Shown: one piece after another, positions 8,815-15,535 of the stretch
Numbering within the stretch: the first letter of the stretch is position 1
How the letters are laid out: the number at the start of each line of letters is the position of its first letter
Source of the DNA: Erythrobacteraceae bacterium CCH12-C2
Lineage (GTDB): Bacteria > Pseudomonadota > Alphaproteobacteria > Sphingomonadales > Sphingomonadaceae
Length of the DNA: 21,719 nt
NCBI GenBank assembly: GCA_001556995.1
Contig: LSKF01000006.1
Span: 1 to 21,719, forward strand
Direction of reading: 5' to 3'
Translations under genes and position numbers: made by a program
Notes under the pieces: generated by a model
Seen by the model: only the letters and a program-made list of their open reading frames with translations
Databases searched by the model: none
What the model was told of the DNA's origin: nothing

Positions 8815-9971
8815 GCGGCCTCCACAAGCAGCGGTGCGGGGGCATCCCTGTCCGGATCGGTCGGCATTGACTCGGCTGGCGTTCCTGTGCTGTCGACCGG
8901 ATCGGGCGCCGGTTCGGTGGCTGGGTCTCCTGCGGACGCTTCCGAAGCAGGATCGGCCGGGTCGACCAGCGGGTCATCGAGCGGCGCAAGTTCGAGCGGC
9001 TTGCCGCGCGCATCGGCGATGGCAGCCTCCCGGCTCTGGAGATAGACCGACCGGAGCGTCGCATAGGGATCGGCGGCGCCGGCCAGCAGGGCCTGCAAAT
9101 CCGCTTCGGCTTCGGCGCGCTTGTCGATGGTCGAGACCACTGTCCGGCTGAGCTGATAGTCGAGGCGGTTGAAGGGAAAGCCGACGCCAACCGGCAGGGT
9201 GAGCCCGTCGATCTGTCCGGCGAGGAGATCGCGCAAGGTGGTCGGCCCGATGAGCGGGAGGTAAAGATAGGGGCCTGGGCCGACGCCCCACCTGCCCAAG
9301 GTGTTACCGAACCCGTTGCTACGATAGGGGAGGTCCAGCTTCTTGGCGACATCGATGGTGCCGCCAAGGCCGACGGTCGAATTGATAGCGAACCGCCCCA
9401 GCGTCCGCACGGCGCGGCCCGGGCGCAGCTGGAGCAGATCGTTGACGAAGACAATCGGTTCGCTGAGGTTGCGAAGGAAGTTGCGCAAGCCCGAACGGAC
9501 GGGCTTGGGGACGACCTTTTCATAAGCCTGCGCCACGGGCCGGAAGAAGCGGCGATCGATGCTGCTCTGGGTCTTGAAAAAGCCACGATTGGTACGCTCC
9601 CACGGATCGCCCGGAGTGGCCAGGTCGATTGGCGGAAGGGTTTCGCCCGCCGAGCTCGGCGCAAGCACGATCTCTTCTGCTGCTGGGGGCTCGAGCAGCG
9701 AGGCCGCTATGGGTGCAAGGGTCGGATCGGGAGGTCTTACCGCCAGCACGATCCGGTCGCCCGAGGGCACGTCTTCGCTCCATTGCAGCAGCGGTTCGAT
9801 CCGAGGTTCAACCGGAGCAGCGGGCGGCGCGGGGAGCGCGAACGTCTCTTCCGCGATATCCGCCAATGCCTGGGCCCGCGCCGGAGCCCCGCCGGCGACG
9901 AGCGCGGCAAGAACAAGCGCCAAGCCCGAACCGAGGCGGATCGAACGCAACGATACCCCAGCGAAGTCCAT
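8802..9971 (-). CDS. mlaA: MlaA/VacJ family protein lacking a lipobox
   Basis: MlaA is normally an outer-membrane lipoprotein that pulls mislocalised phospholipid from the outer leaflet and passes it to MlaC. The core is recognisable from about residue 118: DPWERTNRGFF, SGLRNFLRNL, INSTVGLGGTIDVA, then GNTLGRWGVGPGPYLYLPLIGPTTLRD. At 389 residues it is longer than usual. There is an Ala/Pro/Glu-rich linker after the signal peptide, and an acidic Asp/Pro/Ala-rich tail from about residue 330 to the end. The leader (ALVLAALVAGGAPARAQA) looks like a signal peptidase I site, and I find no cysteine anywhere in the protein, so it cannot be a classical lipoprotein. It starts 1 nt after the stop of the upstream MlaC-like gene, so the two are surely co-transcribed. 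Confidence 0.9.
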   Translation of the reverse strand: MDFAGVSLRSIRLGSGLALVLAALVAGGAPARAQALADIAEETFALPAPPAAPVEPRIEPLLQWSEDVPSGDRIVLAVRPPDPTLAPIAASLLEPPAAEEIVLAPSSAGETLPPIDLATPGDPWERTNRGFFKTQSSIDRRFFRPVAQAYEKVVPKPVRSGLRNFLRNLSEPIVFVNDLLQLRPGRAVRTLGRFAINSTVGLGGTIDVAKKLDLPYRSNGFGNTLGRWGVGPGPYLYLPLIGPTTLRDLLAGQIDGLTLPVGVGFPFNRLDYQLSRTVVSTIDKRAEAEADLQALLAGAADPYATLRSVYLQSREAAIADARGKPLELAPLDDPLVDPADPASEASAGDPATEPAPDPVDSTGTPAESMPTDPDRDAPAPLLVEAAADS

Positions 9972-9972
9972 A

Positions 9973-10581
9973 TCAGCGCGCGGCCTTGTCGGCCGCCGCG
10001 TCGAGATGCGCGATCAGCGCCTTGGCACCCCCGCGTTTAACGATCGCGGCATAGTCCGAACGCCGGGTCGCAAGCTGGCTTACAGACCCGTTGAACAGGA
10101 CGTCGACAATCTTCCAGCGCCCACCGCTTTGCCGCATCCGGTAGGCGATGACCACGGGGTCCTTGCCCTTGCGGCTTAGCGTGGTGCGCACAAGCGCGTC
10201 TCCGGCGCGGACATTGGGCTTGGTGTCGACGGTGATTGTCTCGCCATTCCACGAGGCGAAATTGCGGGCGTATTCGGCAACTGTCATGCGGCGGATCGCG
10301 TCGACAAGCGCGGTCTGGTCGGCAGCTGAGAACGTCGACCATGGCGGGCCGACGGCCAGTCGCGTTGTCAGAGGCAGATCGAAGCTCCGCTCGACAACAG
10401 GTCCGAGACGTGCCGCGCGCTGGGAGAACGTTATCGATGTGCCGGCCTTCATGCTGTCGAGGAGAGCATCGCTGAAGGTCTGGATGGCGGCCACCGCCGG
10501 GCGGGTGTCCGGTGCCTGCGCCATCGAAGGCTGGACCCATACAATCGCAGCCAACGGCATCGATATCGCACGATATTTCAT
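9973..10581 (-). CDS. MlaC/Ttg2D-family periplasmic lipid-binding protein (HpnM-like)
   Basis: MlaC-family proteins shuttle phospholipid across the periplasm; HpnM is the hopanoid-locus branch of the same family. The 202-residue product begins MKYRAISMPLAAIVWVQPSMAQA, a signal peptide with a cleavable Ala-x-Ala end. The body shows the family pattern, including WSTFSAADQTALVDAIRRMTV, then YARNFASWNGE and, near the C-terminus, GGRWKIVDVLFNGSVSQLATRRS and DYAAIV. I start at 10581 because the signal peptide begins there; the open frame continues upstream to 10887 without signs of coding. The RBS is poor, and GTG 10590 is an alternative start. No MlaD, MlaE or MlaF gene is visible here. HpnM versus plain MlaC cannot be decided by eye, but the hopanoid context favours HpnM. 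Confidence 0.85.
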   Translation of the reverse strand: MKYRAISMPLAAIVWVQPSMAQAPDTRPAVAAIQTFSDALLDSMKAGTSITFSQRAARLGPVVERSFDLPLTTRLAVGPPWSTFSAADQTALVDAIRRMTVAEYARNFASWNGETITVDTKPNVRAGDALVRTTLSRKGKDPVVIAYRMRQSGGRWKIVDVLFNGSVSQLATRRSDYAAIVKRGGAKALIAHLDAAADKAAR

Positions 10582-10692
10582 GAGAGGCACGTCCGATGCA
10601 GTTAGTCTTTGATTTGACTTCAACGCTACAGAGTGCACCAAGGGCGTGCAAGTTGCCGCCCGGAGGGATTGTCTCTGTACAGCGCTTTTTGG

Positions 10693-10710
10693 CGATATTG
10701 GACAATATCG
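10693..10710. promoter_or_regulatory. Perfect 8+8 bp inverted repeat, possible operator
   Basis: CGATATTG and CAATATCG are separated by GA. The element is AT-rich in a GC-rich genome, lacks a following U-tract and sits in the middle of a divergent promoter region. It therefore looks more like a dimeric regulator site than a terminator. The regulator is unknown. Confidence 0.45.
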
Positions 10711-10810
10711 GCGTGCCGCGTCAGCCCAGATAGTAACAGTGCAAAAAACGTGACGCCGCCTCGTCTGCATGGCGTTCTGGTGACTGACCAAAATGCAGAA
10801 TGGCGAATTT

Positions 10811-10816
10811 GAGGGA
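10811..10816 (+). promoter_or_regulatory. Ribosome binding site for ispH
   Basis: GAGGGA lies 9 nt before ATG 10826 and supports that start over the in-frame ATG 10793, which would add 11 residues before the conserved [14 protein letters not shown] terminus. Confidence 0.6.
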
Positions 10817-10825
10817 TCGCGCCGA

Positions 10826-11782
10826 ATGAAAGTAATTCTCGCACAGCCTCGCGGGTTTTGCGCAGGTGTCGTCCGCGCAATCGACATCGTCGAGCGGGCG
10901 ATCGATCGCTATGGCGGGCCGGTCTATGTGCGTCACGAGATCGTGCACAACCGCCATGTCGTCGAAGCGCTCAAGGCCAAGGGTGCGGTGTTCGTCGATG
11001 AACTCGACGAAGTCCCGGAAGGCGCTCGCACCATCTTCAGCGCGCACGGTGTCGCTCGCGAAGTCGAGGCGAAAGCGAGAGAGCGCAACCTTCCGGTGCT
11101 TGATGCGACATGCCCGCTGGTGACCAAAGTCCATCTCCAGGGTCGGCGTTACGCCAGTGTCGGCCGCACGGTCATCCTGATCGGCCATGCAGGCCATGCC
11201 GAGGTCGAGGGTACTATCGGGCAAATCGATGCGCCAGTGCATCTGGTCGGATCCCGCAAGGATGTTGAGGCCCTAACCTTGCCCGATCACGAGCCGGTCG
11301 CCTATATCACGCAGACGACGCTGAGCGTGGACGACACGCGCGACGTCATCGCGGCTCTCGAAGAGCGTTTCCTCGATGTCATCGGCCCATCGACATCCGA
11401 CATCTGCTATGCAACCCAGAACCGGCAGACTGCCGTGCGCGATTTATGCCGGGTGGTTGATCTGCTGCTGGTGGTGGGTGCGCCCAACAGCTCCAACTCA
11501 AGCCGGTTGCGTGAGATCGGCGATGATCTCGGCGTACCGAGCTATTTGGTGGAGGATGGCAGCTCGCTTGATCGCATCTGGTTCGAAGGCAAATCCAGGA
11601 TCGGTTTGACCGCCGGCGCATCCGCACCCGATGCGCTCGTGCAAGATGTCATCGCGCGGTTGAAGCAATTTGCCCCGATCGAAGTATCGACCCTTGATGG
11701 CATAGTCGAGAAGGTCGAATTCAGCCTACCTGCCGAATTGCGTCACATGCCTGTGTACCATGAGAGCATCGCTGCCGAATAG
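10826..11782 (+). CDS. ispH: 4-hydroxy-3-methylbut-2-enyl diphosphate reductase IspH (LytB)
   Basis: IspH is the last enzyme of the MEP pathway. It is an iron-sulfur protein that reduces HMBPP to IPP and DMAPP, the C5 units for farnesyl diphosphate. The 318-residue length is standard. All three cluster-ligand cysteines are in their expected contexts: [11 protein letters not shown] at the N-terminus, [11 protein letters not shown] in the middle and [11 protein letters not shown] in the last third. The NSSNSSRL substrate-phosphate region follows. The start at 10826 puts [14 protein letters not shown] at the N-terminus, as in homologues. hpnH follows after 9 nt, so isoprenoid precursor supply and adenosylhopane synthesis share a transcript. 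Confidence 0.97.
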   Translation: MKVILAQPRGFCAGVVRAIDIVERAIDRYGGPVYVRHEIVHNRHVVEALKAKGAVFVDELDEVPEGARTIFSAHGVAREVEAKARERNLPVLDATCPLVTKVHLQGRRYASVGRTVILIGHAGHAEVEGTIGQIDAPVHLVGSRKDVEALTLPDHEPVAYITQTTLSVDDTRDVIAALEERFLDVIGPSTSDICYATQNRQTAVRDLCRVVDLLLVVGAPNSSNSSRLREIGDDLGVPSYLVEDGSSLDRIWFEGKSRIGLTAGASAPDALVQDVIARLKQFAPIEVSTLDGIVEKVEFSLPAELRHMPVYHESIAAE

Positions 11783-11791
11783 GACCTCGTC

Positions 11792-12937
11792 ATGACTCTC
11801 CCTGCACAAGTGCTTGCCCGGATTGGAAGCTACACCGTCAAGAACCACATCAAGGGTGGCAAATACCCTCTGGTGCTGATGCTGGAGCCGCTGCTGCGCT
11901 GCAATCTTGCCTGCCCGGGCTGCGGCAAGATTGATTATCCCGATGCGATCCTCAATCGGCGCCTCAGCTTCGAGCAATGCATGGAAGCGATCGACGAATG
12001 CGGCGCGCCAGCCGTATCGATTGCAGGGGGCGAGCCGCTGCTCCACCGTGACATGCCGCGGATCGTGGAAGGCTATGTGGCGCGCAAGAAGTTCGTGATC
12101 CTGTGCACCAACGCGCTTCTCCTGAGGAAGAAGATCGAGGATTACACCCCTTCGCCGTTCTTCACCTGGTCGATCCATCTCGATGGCGACAAGGGCATGC
12201 ACGACCATGCTGTGGATCAGGCAGGCACCTATGAGATCGCGATCGAGGCAATCGAACTGGCCAAGGCGAAGGGCTTCCGCGTCCAGATCAATTGCACTGT
12301 GTTCGATGGTGCCGATCCCGCGCGGCTCGCGGCCTTCTTCGACGAGATGGAAAAGCGAGACGTCGAAATCACCATCTCACCCGGCTACGCTTATGAACGT
12401 GCCCCTGATCAGGAGCATTTCCTGACCCGCGAGCGCACCAAGAACTTCTTCCGTGACGTGTTCCGCCGCGGCGACGGGGGGAAGGCTTGGACCTTCACCA
12501 ACTCACCCCTGTTCCTCGATTTCCTCGCCGGGAACCAGACTTATGAATGCACCCCCTGGTCGATGCCGCTGCGCACCGTGTTCGGCTGGCAGAAGCCTTG
12601 TTACCTGATCGGCGAAGGCTACGTGCAGACATTTGCCGAGCTCATGGAAGGGACCGACTGGGAGCAGTTCGGCGTCGGCAAATACGAGAAATGCGCTGAC
12701 TGCATGGTTCATTGCGGGTTCGAAGGGACAGCGGCGAGTGACGCGATCAAGCGCCCCTGGAAGCTGGCCAAGATCGCCCTGCAGGGAATCCGGACCGAAG
12801 GCCCGATGGTTCCCGATATCGACCTGTCACACGCCCGCCCGGCGCAGGACGTCTTCTCCAGCCATGTCGAGCGAGAATTGGCAATCATCCGGCAAGAAAA
12901 GGGCAAAGCTGCCAATCGCGTCGAGCGAGTGGCATAA
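11792..12937 (+). CDS. hpnH: Adenosylhopane synthase HpnH (radical SAM)
   Basis: HpnH is a radical SAM enzyme that joins a 5'-deoxyadenosyl group to the hopene side chain to give adenosylhopane, which HpnG then processes. The 381-residue protein carries the CX3CX2C cluster motif as CNLACPGC (C37, C41, C44). The SAM-binding GGEP motif appears as SIAGGEPLLH about 40 residues later, and the C-terminal Cys-rich segment KCADCMVHCGFEG is typical of the SPASM-like tails in this family. The start ATG lies 9 nt after the ispH stop, with AGGACC just upstream. A gene that once followed appears to be truncated (see 12947-12994). Confidence 0.96.
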   Translation: MTLPAQVLARIGSYTVKNHIKGGKYPLVLMLEPLLRCNLACPGCGKIDYPDAILNRRLSFEQCMEAIDECGAPAVSIAGGEPLLHRDMPRIVEGYVARKKFVILCTNALLLRKKIEDYTPSPFFTWSIHLDGDKGMHDHAVDQAGTYEIAIEAIELAKAKGFRVQINCTVFDGADPARLAAFFDEMEKRDVEITISPGYAYERAPDQEHFLTRERTKNFFRDVFRRGDGGKAWTFTNSPLFLDFLAGNQTYECTPWSMPLRTVFGWQKPCYLIGEGYVQTFAELMEGTDWEQFGVGKYEKCADCMVHCGFEGTAASDAIKRPWKLAKIALQGIRTEGPMVPDIDLSHARPAQDVFSSHVERELAIIRQEKGKAANRVERVA

Positions 12938-12946
12938 GGTCCGCGC

Positions 12947-12994
12947 ATGAAGCTGGCTGTCATTGCCAGCTCGGGGAAATCGCGAAGCCGCTAA
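12947..12994 (+). pseudogene. 15-codon stub after hpnH, probable truncated gene start
   Basis: An ATG 9 nt after the hpnH stop opens MKLAVIASSGKSRSR and then hits TAA. The first ten residues look like the beta-strand start of a Rossmann-like or glycosyltransferase-like protein, and the spacing matches an operon gene. This suggests the next operon gene has been cut off. It is too short to assign a family and may be chance. Confidence 0.3.
12951..12971 (+). terminator. Short hairpin after hpnH
   Basis: AGCTGGC and GCCAGCT form a 7-bp perfect stem with a 7-nt loop, 13 nt past the hpnH stop. No U-tract follows, so intrinsic termination is doubtful. It coincides with the 15-codon stub. Confidence 0.3.
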
Positions 12995-13043
12995 CGTCTG
13001 GTGCTGCGTTTCGGTCTGATACTAACCGTCATTGTCTCTGGCC

Positions 13044-13314
13044 TTAGGTGGCCATGAAGGCAAGCCCGCGAAGGTAGTCGCGGCGGAAGGTGATCGCTTC
13101 AAATGCGCCCGCCATCGAACGGGTCCGATTGGCTCATGATCGTGACATAGGCCGGCTTGCCGTCGCGCATGACGAGGTCATTGAGGTGGCACCGGTCCTC
13201 GGGCGCGAGCCGTGAGATGAAAGGCGGCTTCCAGATCGCCGGTGACGTCGCTGATACGCGGCGCGTTAAGCGCATCGGCTTGCGTGGGTCCGGGGCTACA
13301 GGGATCCAGCACAT
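13044..13314 (-). pseudogene. Broken remnant of a TIGR03032/DUF4915-type gene
   Basis: On the minus strand from 13314 the frame reads into WKPPFISRLAPEDRCHLND, then VMRDGKPAYVT and SQSDPFDGGR, ending in TGA at 13099-13101. The APEDRCHLN block with a following D-G-x-P-x-YVT strand is, to my knowledge, the hallmark of the TIGR03032 (DUF4915) family of unknown function. Just past that stop, in the next frame, comes EAITFRRDYLRGLAFMAT, ending in TAA at 13044-13046. This resembles the family's later YLRGLAF strand. Intact members are roughly 300 or more residues, so most of the gene is missing and the two pieces are joined by a frameshift or deletion. No functional product is expected. Confidence 0.6.
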
Positions 13315-13787
13315 CGCTAATGTGGTAAAGCGCTAATAATGTGATGTTCTAATGGAGCCTGGTGTTGGAGATGGCATCAGGCGGGCTGCGTCGACGTGTT
13401 GCAGCACGCAGCGCGGCTCCAAAATCAGATTGAAATGATAGGGCGCGACGATGGTCAGCGGCTAATTCGAGACGCTAAGGTAGCAATGGTGAAGTCGCAT
13501 GTTGCCTGCCTCTACCACGAACAGCGAAGCAGCAACGGCAAGGGAGCACATTGCCAAGGGCAAGCGGCACTTTCCAGTGTCGACGATCACCGGACATGGA
13601 CCCACGACAGCTTCTCTTCGGTCTCGTTGGCGGCGAAGTCACCTTCGCGTGTGTTGCCATCCCCAAGGTATAGCCTCTCGACCTGTGTTGGGGCCTTCAA
13701 TGTCTCCACCAACCGGCCGATGGCGCGAGCACTAACCTGAGAAGCGATGCCAACATGCTCTCGGCTATGATAATCGACCGGGTGTTC
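13315..13787. other. Gene-less stretch with interrupted coding-like sequence
   Basis: No intact gene is seen. On the minus strand, 13787 to 13587 is open without a start codon and reads protein-like (for example GIASQVSARAIGRLVETLKAP and LGDGNTREGDFAANETEEKL), ending at TGA 13587-13589. Another minus frame continues with CPVIVDTGKCRLPLAM and, past a TAG near 13461-13463, with PLTIVAPYHFNLILEPR. The overlapping + strand open frame at 13396-13740 looks like a shadow. I cannot name a family. The pattern fits a decayed gene upstream of the TIGR03032-like remnant. Confidence 0.3.
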
Positions 13788-14312
13788 TCACGTCCGCGGA
13801 GGAAAGACGCCCTGAAGCGCGATGATAAAGTACATCGTGAGATAGGGCATCATGTTGTTATGAGGCAAATCGCCGCCAACAGGGGCGAGGGCCTGCGGTG
13901 CCATAATGGAAGCGGGGCCACCGGTTGGCGCATAGGCCGAGCCGCCAACGCTGCGTGCTATAGCAGAGCCGGTGCTGACAACCGAGGAGTTCGCTGGGAA
14001 GGCGATCGCCTGCATCGCATGCGCGTGTGAAGGGAGCTCGGACTCGATTAGGTTCACTGATTGAGAACCGCCCACTTCGCCGAGGTCGCGAAGGCTGAGG
14101 CCCGGACCCTGGCCAGGACCGAGCACCGCCGAACCCTGAAGGTTGGGAAGCGCAAAGTTCGATTGGCCATTACCCCCATAGGTCGTGCCAAGCAGCGAAA
14201 ACAGCGCCGTGTTCTGCGACAGAGGCAAAAGTTGCCCGTCGCACCACGCCCAACCCTTCGGAGCGAAATTGAAGGGTACGATCCGGATTTCGGCGACGAA
14301 TGGATCAGCCAT
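13788..14312 (-). CDS. Tail-collar (MdpB-like) domain protein, copy 3
   Basis: This 174-residue protein has the phage tail-collar fold, the family that also contains microcystin-dependent protein MdpB. It begins MADPFVAEIRIVPFNFAPKG, followed by WCDGQLLPLSQNTALFSLLG and then TTYGGNG. Its collar end is ALPNLQG, where the other two copies have ALPDLRG. The HxH motif typical of collar domains is present as PSHAHAM. The C-terminus NMMPYLTMYFIIALQG plus VFPPRT matches its neighbours. An AAGGA lies about 10 nt before the ATG. It is the last of three same-strand copies, 15 nt after copy 2. No signal peptide is visible. It is the most diverged copy, with the segment after the collar rebuilt as a Gly/Pro-rich VLGPGQGPGLSL. 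Function is unknown. Confidence 0.88.
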   Translation of the reverse strand: MADPFVAEIRIVPFNFAPKGWAWCDGQLLPLSQNTALFSLLGTTYGGNGQSNFALPNLQGSAVLGPGQGPGLSLRDLGEVGGSQSVNLIESELPSHAHAMQAIAFPANSSVVSTGSAIARSVGGSAYAPTGGPASIMAPQALAPVGGDLPHNNMMPYLTMYFIIALQGVFPPRT

Positions 14313-14327
14313 TGGAAGCGGTCCTTA

Positions 14328-14831
14328 TCAGGTTGGGGACGGGAAAATCCCGAAGAGAGAAATGATGTAGGTGACGCAAACAAAGGGCTGCATGTTGTCA
14401 TGCGGCTGACTGCCGCCAGTGGATGCAATCGTCTGCGGTGCCAGCGCGCTAGATGGTGCGCCGACGCGGTAGATCGAAATGCTCGAACCCGAGGCCAGTA
14501 CGTTGCCGGTGGCCCCGCTCTGTGTTCCTGTTGAAGTGGATGCAAGCATCGGATGGGAATGTGACGGGATTTGCTGGGACGTTAGCGTTACTGATTCCAC
14601 GCCACCGGTCTCGGCCATAACGTAGTTATTGCCCTGGTGGATCGGGAACCGTCCTCGCAGGTCGGGCAAGGCAAAGGTCGACTGACCATCACCGCCATAG
14701 GTCGTGCCGATCAGCTGGAAAAGTGTTTCGTTCTCGGAGATCGGCAGCAGCGATCCGTCGCAGAAGCTCCAACCCGCTGGAGCGAAGTTGCCTGCAAAGA
14801 TCCTGATTTCGCCGACATAGGGCTGGGCCAT
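14328..14831 (-). CDS. Tail-collar (MdpB-like) domain protein, copy 2
   Basis: This 167-residue protein is built like its neighbours. The N-terminal collar domain runs from MAQPYVGEIRIFAGNFAPAG through WSFCDGSLLPISENETLFQL to ALPDLRGRFPIHQG. An HxH motif (PSHSHPM) follows, then a Ser/Thr/Gly-rich variable middle and a conserved end (MQPFVCVTYIISLFGIFPSPT without its last residues reads as a hydrophobic strand). GAGGAAG upstream of the ATG is a good RBS. It is 10 nt downstream of copy 1 and 15 nt upstream of copy 3, so the three form one operon. The family is known from phage tail fibres and from stand-alone bacterial genes. The absence of other phage genes makes a domesticated or host-encoded role more likely here (inference). 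Confidence 0.9.
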   Translation of the reverse strand: MAQPYVGEIRIFAGNFAPAGWSFCDGSLLPISENETLFQLIGTTYGGDGQSTFALPDLRGRFPIHQGNNYVMAETGGVESVTLTSQQIPSHSHPMLASTSTGTQSGATGNVLASGSSISIYRVGAPSSALAPQTIASTGGSQPHDNMQPFVCVTYIISLFGIFPSPT

Positions 14832-14841
14832 CGATGCTTCC

Positions 14842-15339
14842 TCAGGTTGGCGAAGGGAAAATGCCCTGAAGGGCGATAAGGTAGCTGATTACGAGAAAGG
14901 GTGACCTGTTCTCGTGCGGTTGGCTGCCGCCGGTAGGGGCGACCGTCTCCGGCGCAAGCGCACTTAGGCTGGAAGGCGCACTGTAACCGTTGTTGAACGA
15001 GCCGAGCTGGTTACCGGTCGGGACAACCCCATTCCCATCCGTGGCCGTCATTGTGACCACATGAACGTGTTGGGGAATCTCCGACAATGAAAGGGTATGC
15101 GCTTCCTCACCCCCCCTCTCTCCGAGTGTAAACCCGTCACCCACGTGGATCGGCACCCGCCCACGCAAATCGGGAAGGGCAAAGTTCACTCGCCCGTCCC
15201 CACCAAATGTGGTTCCAAGCAGCGAAAACAGGGCCTGGTTCTGATTGATCGGCAGCAACTGACCATTGCACAATGCCCAGCCTTTTGGCGGGAAATTGAA
15301 ACTCGCGAGTCTGATTTCGGACAGAAACGGTTCAGCCAT
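14842..15339 (-). CDS. Tail-collar (MdpB-like) domain protein, copy 1
   Basis: This is the first gene of the three-gene unit and encodes 165 residues. The collar domain is close to consensus: MAEPFLSEIRLASFNFPPKG, then WALCNGQLLPINQNQALFSL, TTFGGDG and ALPDLRGRVPIHVGDG. An HxH motif (PQHVHVV) follows, then a variable middle and the C-terminal PHENRSPFLVISYLIALQG with IFPSPT. AAAGGGGG precedes the ATG at a suitable distance. The gene diverges from the Tat-signal DUF6916-like gene across a 196-nt AT-richer gap. Collar-domain proteins in phages act at the tail tip or fibre base; the role of stand-alone bacterial tandem copies is not established to my knowledge. Confidence 0.91.
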   Translation of the reverse strand: MAEPFLSEIRLASFNFPPKGWALCNGQLLPINQNQALFSLLGTTFGGDGRVNFALPDLRGRVPIHVGDGFTLGERGGEEAHTLSLSEIPQHVHVVTMTATDGNGVVPTGNQLGSFNNGYSAPSSLSALAPETVAPTGGSQPHENRSPFLVISYLIALQGIFPSPT

Positions 15340-15535
15340 GCATCGCCCCCTTTGAAAGCAAGGCTATAGGAAAGGACCATAGGCTTCCAGCAAAATCGCC
15401 CGTCTTTCCGGGTCTCATGCGAAAACTCAGCAATTTTGACAATACGCGGCAAAATTAATGGACGGCCTTGCGAGAATGCGCGAGATATGAATATGCGGTC
15501 GCCGGGGTGCAAAATTTGGGGGGGAGACAACGCGC
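15340..15535. promoter_or_regulatory. Divergent AT-richer intergenic region
   Basis: These 196 nt separate the collar operon from the divergent Tat-signal gene and are visibly more AT-rich than the surroundings. A perfect TTGACA lies at 15436-15441 on the + strand, but no good -10 hexamer follows at 16-18 nt. The Shine-Dalgarno for the + strand gene is GGGGGGAGA at about 15518-15526. Confidence 0.35.

Larger units (their letters stand above)
10582..10825. promoter_or_regulatory. Divergent intergenic region between the mlaC-like gene and ispH
   Basis: These 244 nt separate two divergent transcription units and should hold both promoters. For the - strand, TTGTCC (complement of 10700-10705) and TGTACA (10676-10681), 18 nt apart, are a weak candidate pair. 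I see no good + strand pair. The strongest signal is the inverted repeat at 10693-10710, which overlaps the candidate - strand -35 element. Confidence 0.4.

Noticed and set aside
13396..13740. A 114-codon plus-strand gene
   Set aside because: It lacks a convincing RBS and family features, and the opposite strand reads more protein-like, so I treat it as a shadow of a decayed minus-strand gene.
13788..15339. A prophage or tailocin remnant
   Set aside because: Only collar-domain proteins are present. No sheath, tube, baseplate, tape measure, terminase, holin or integrase gene is seen in the window.
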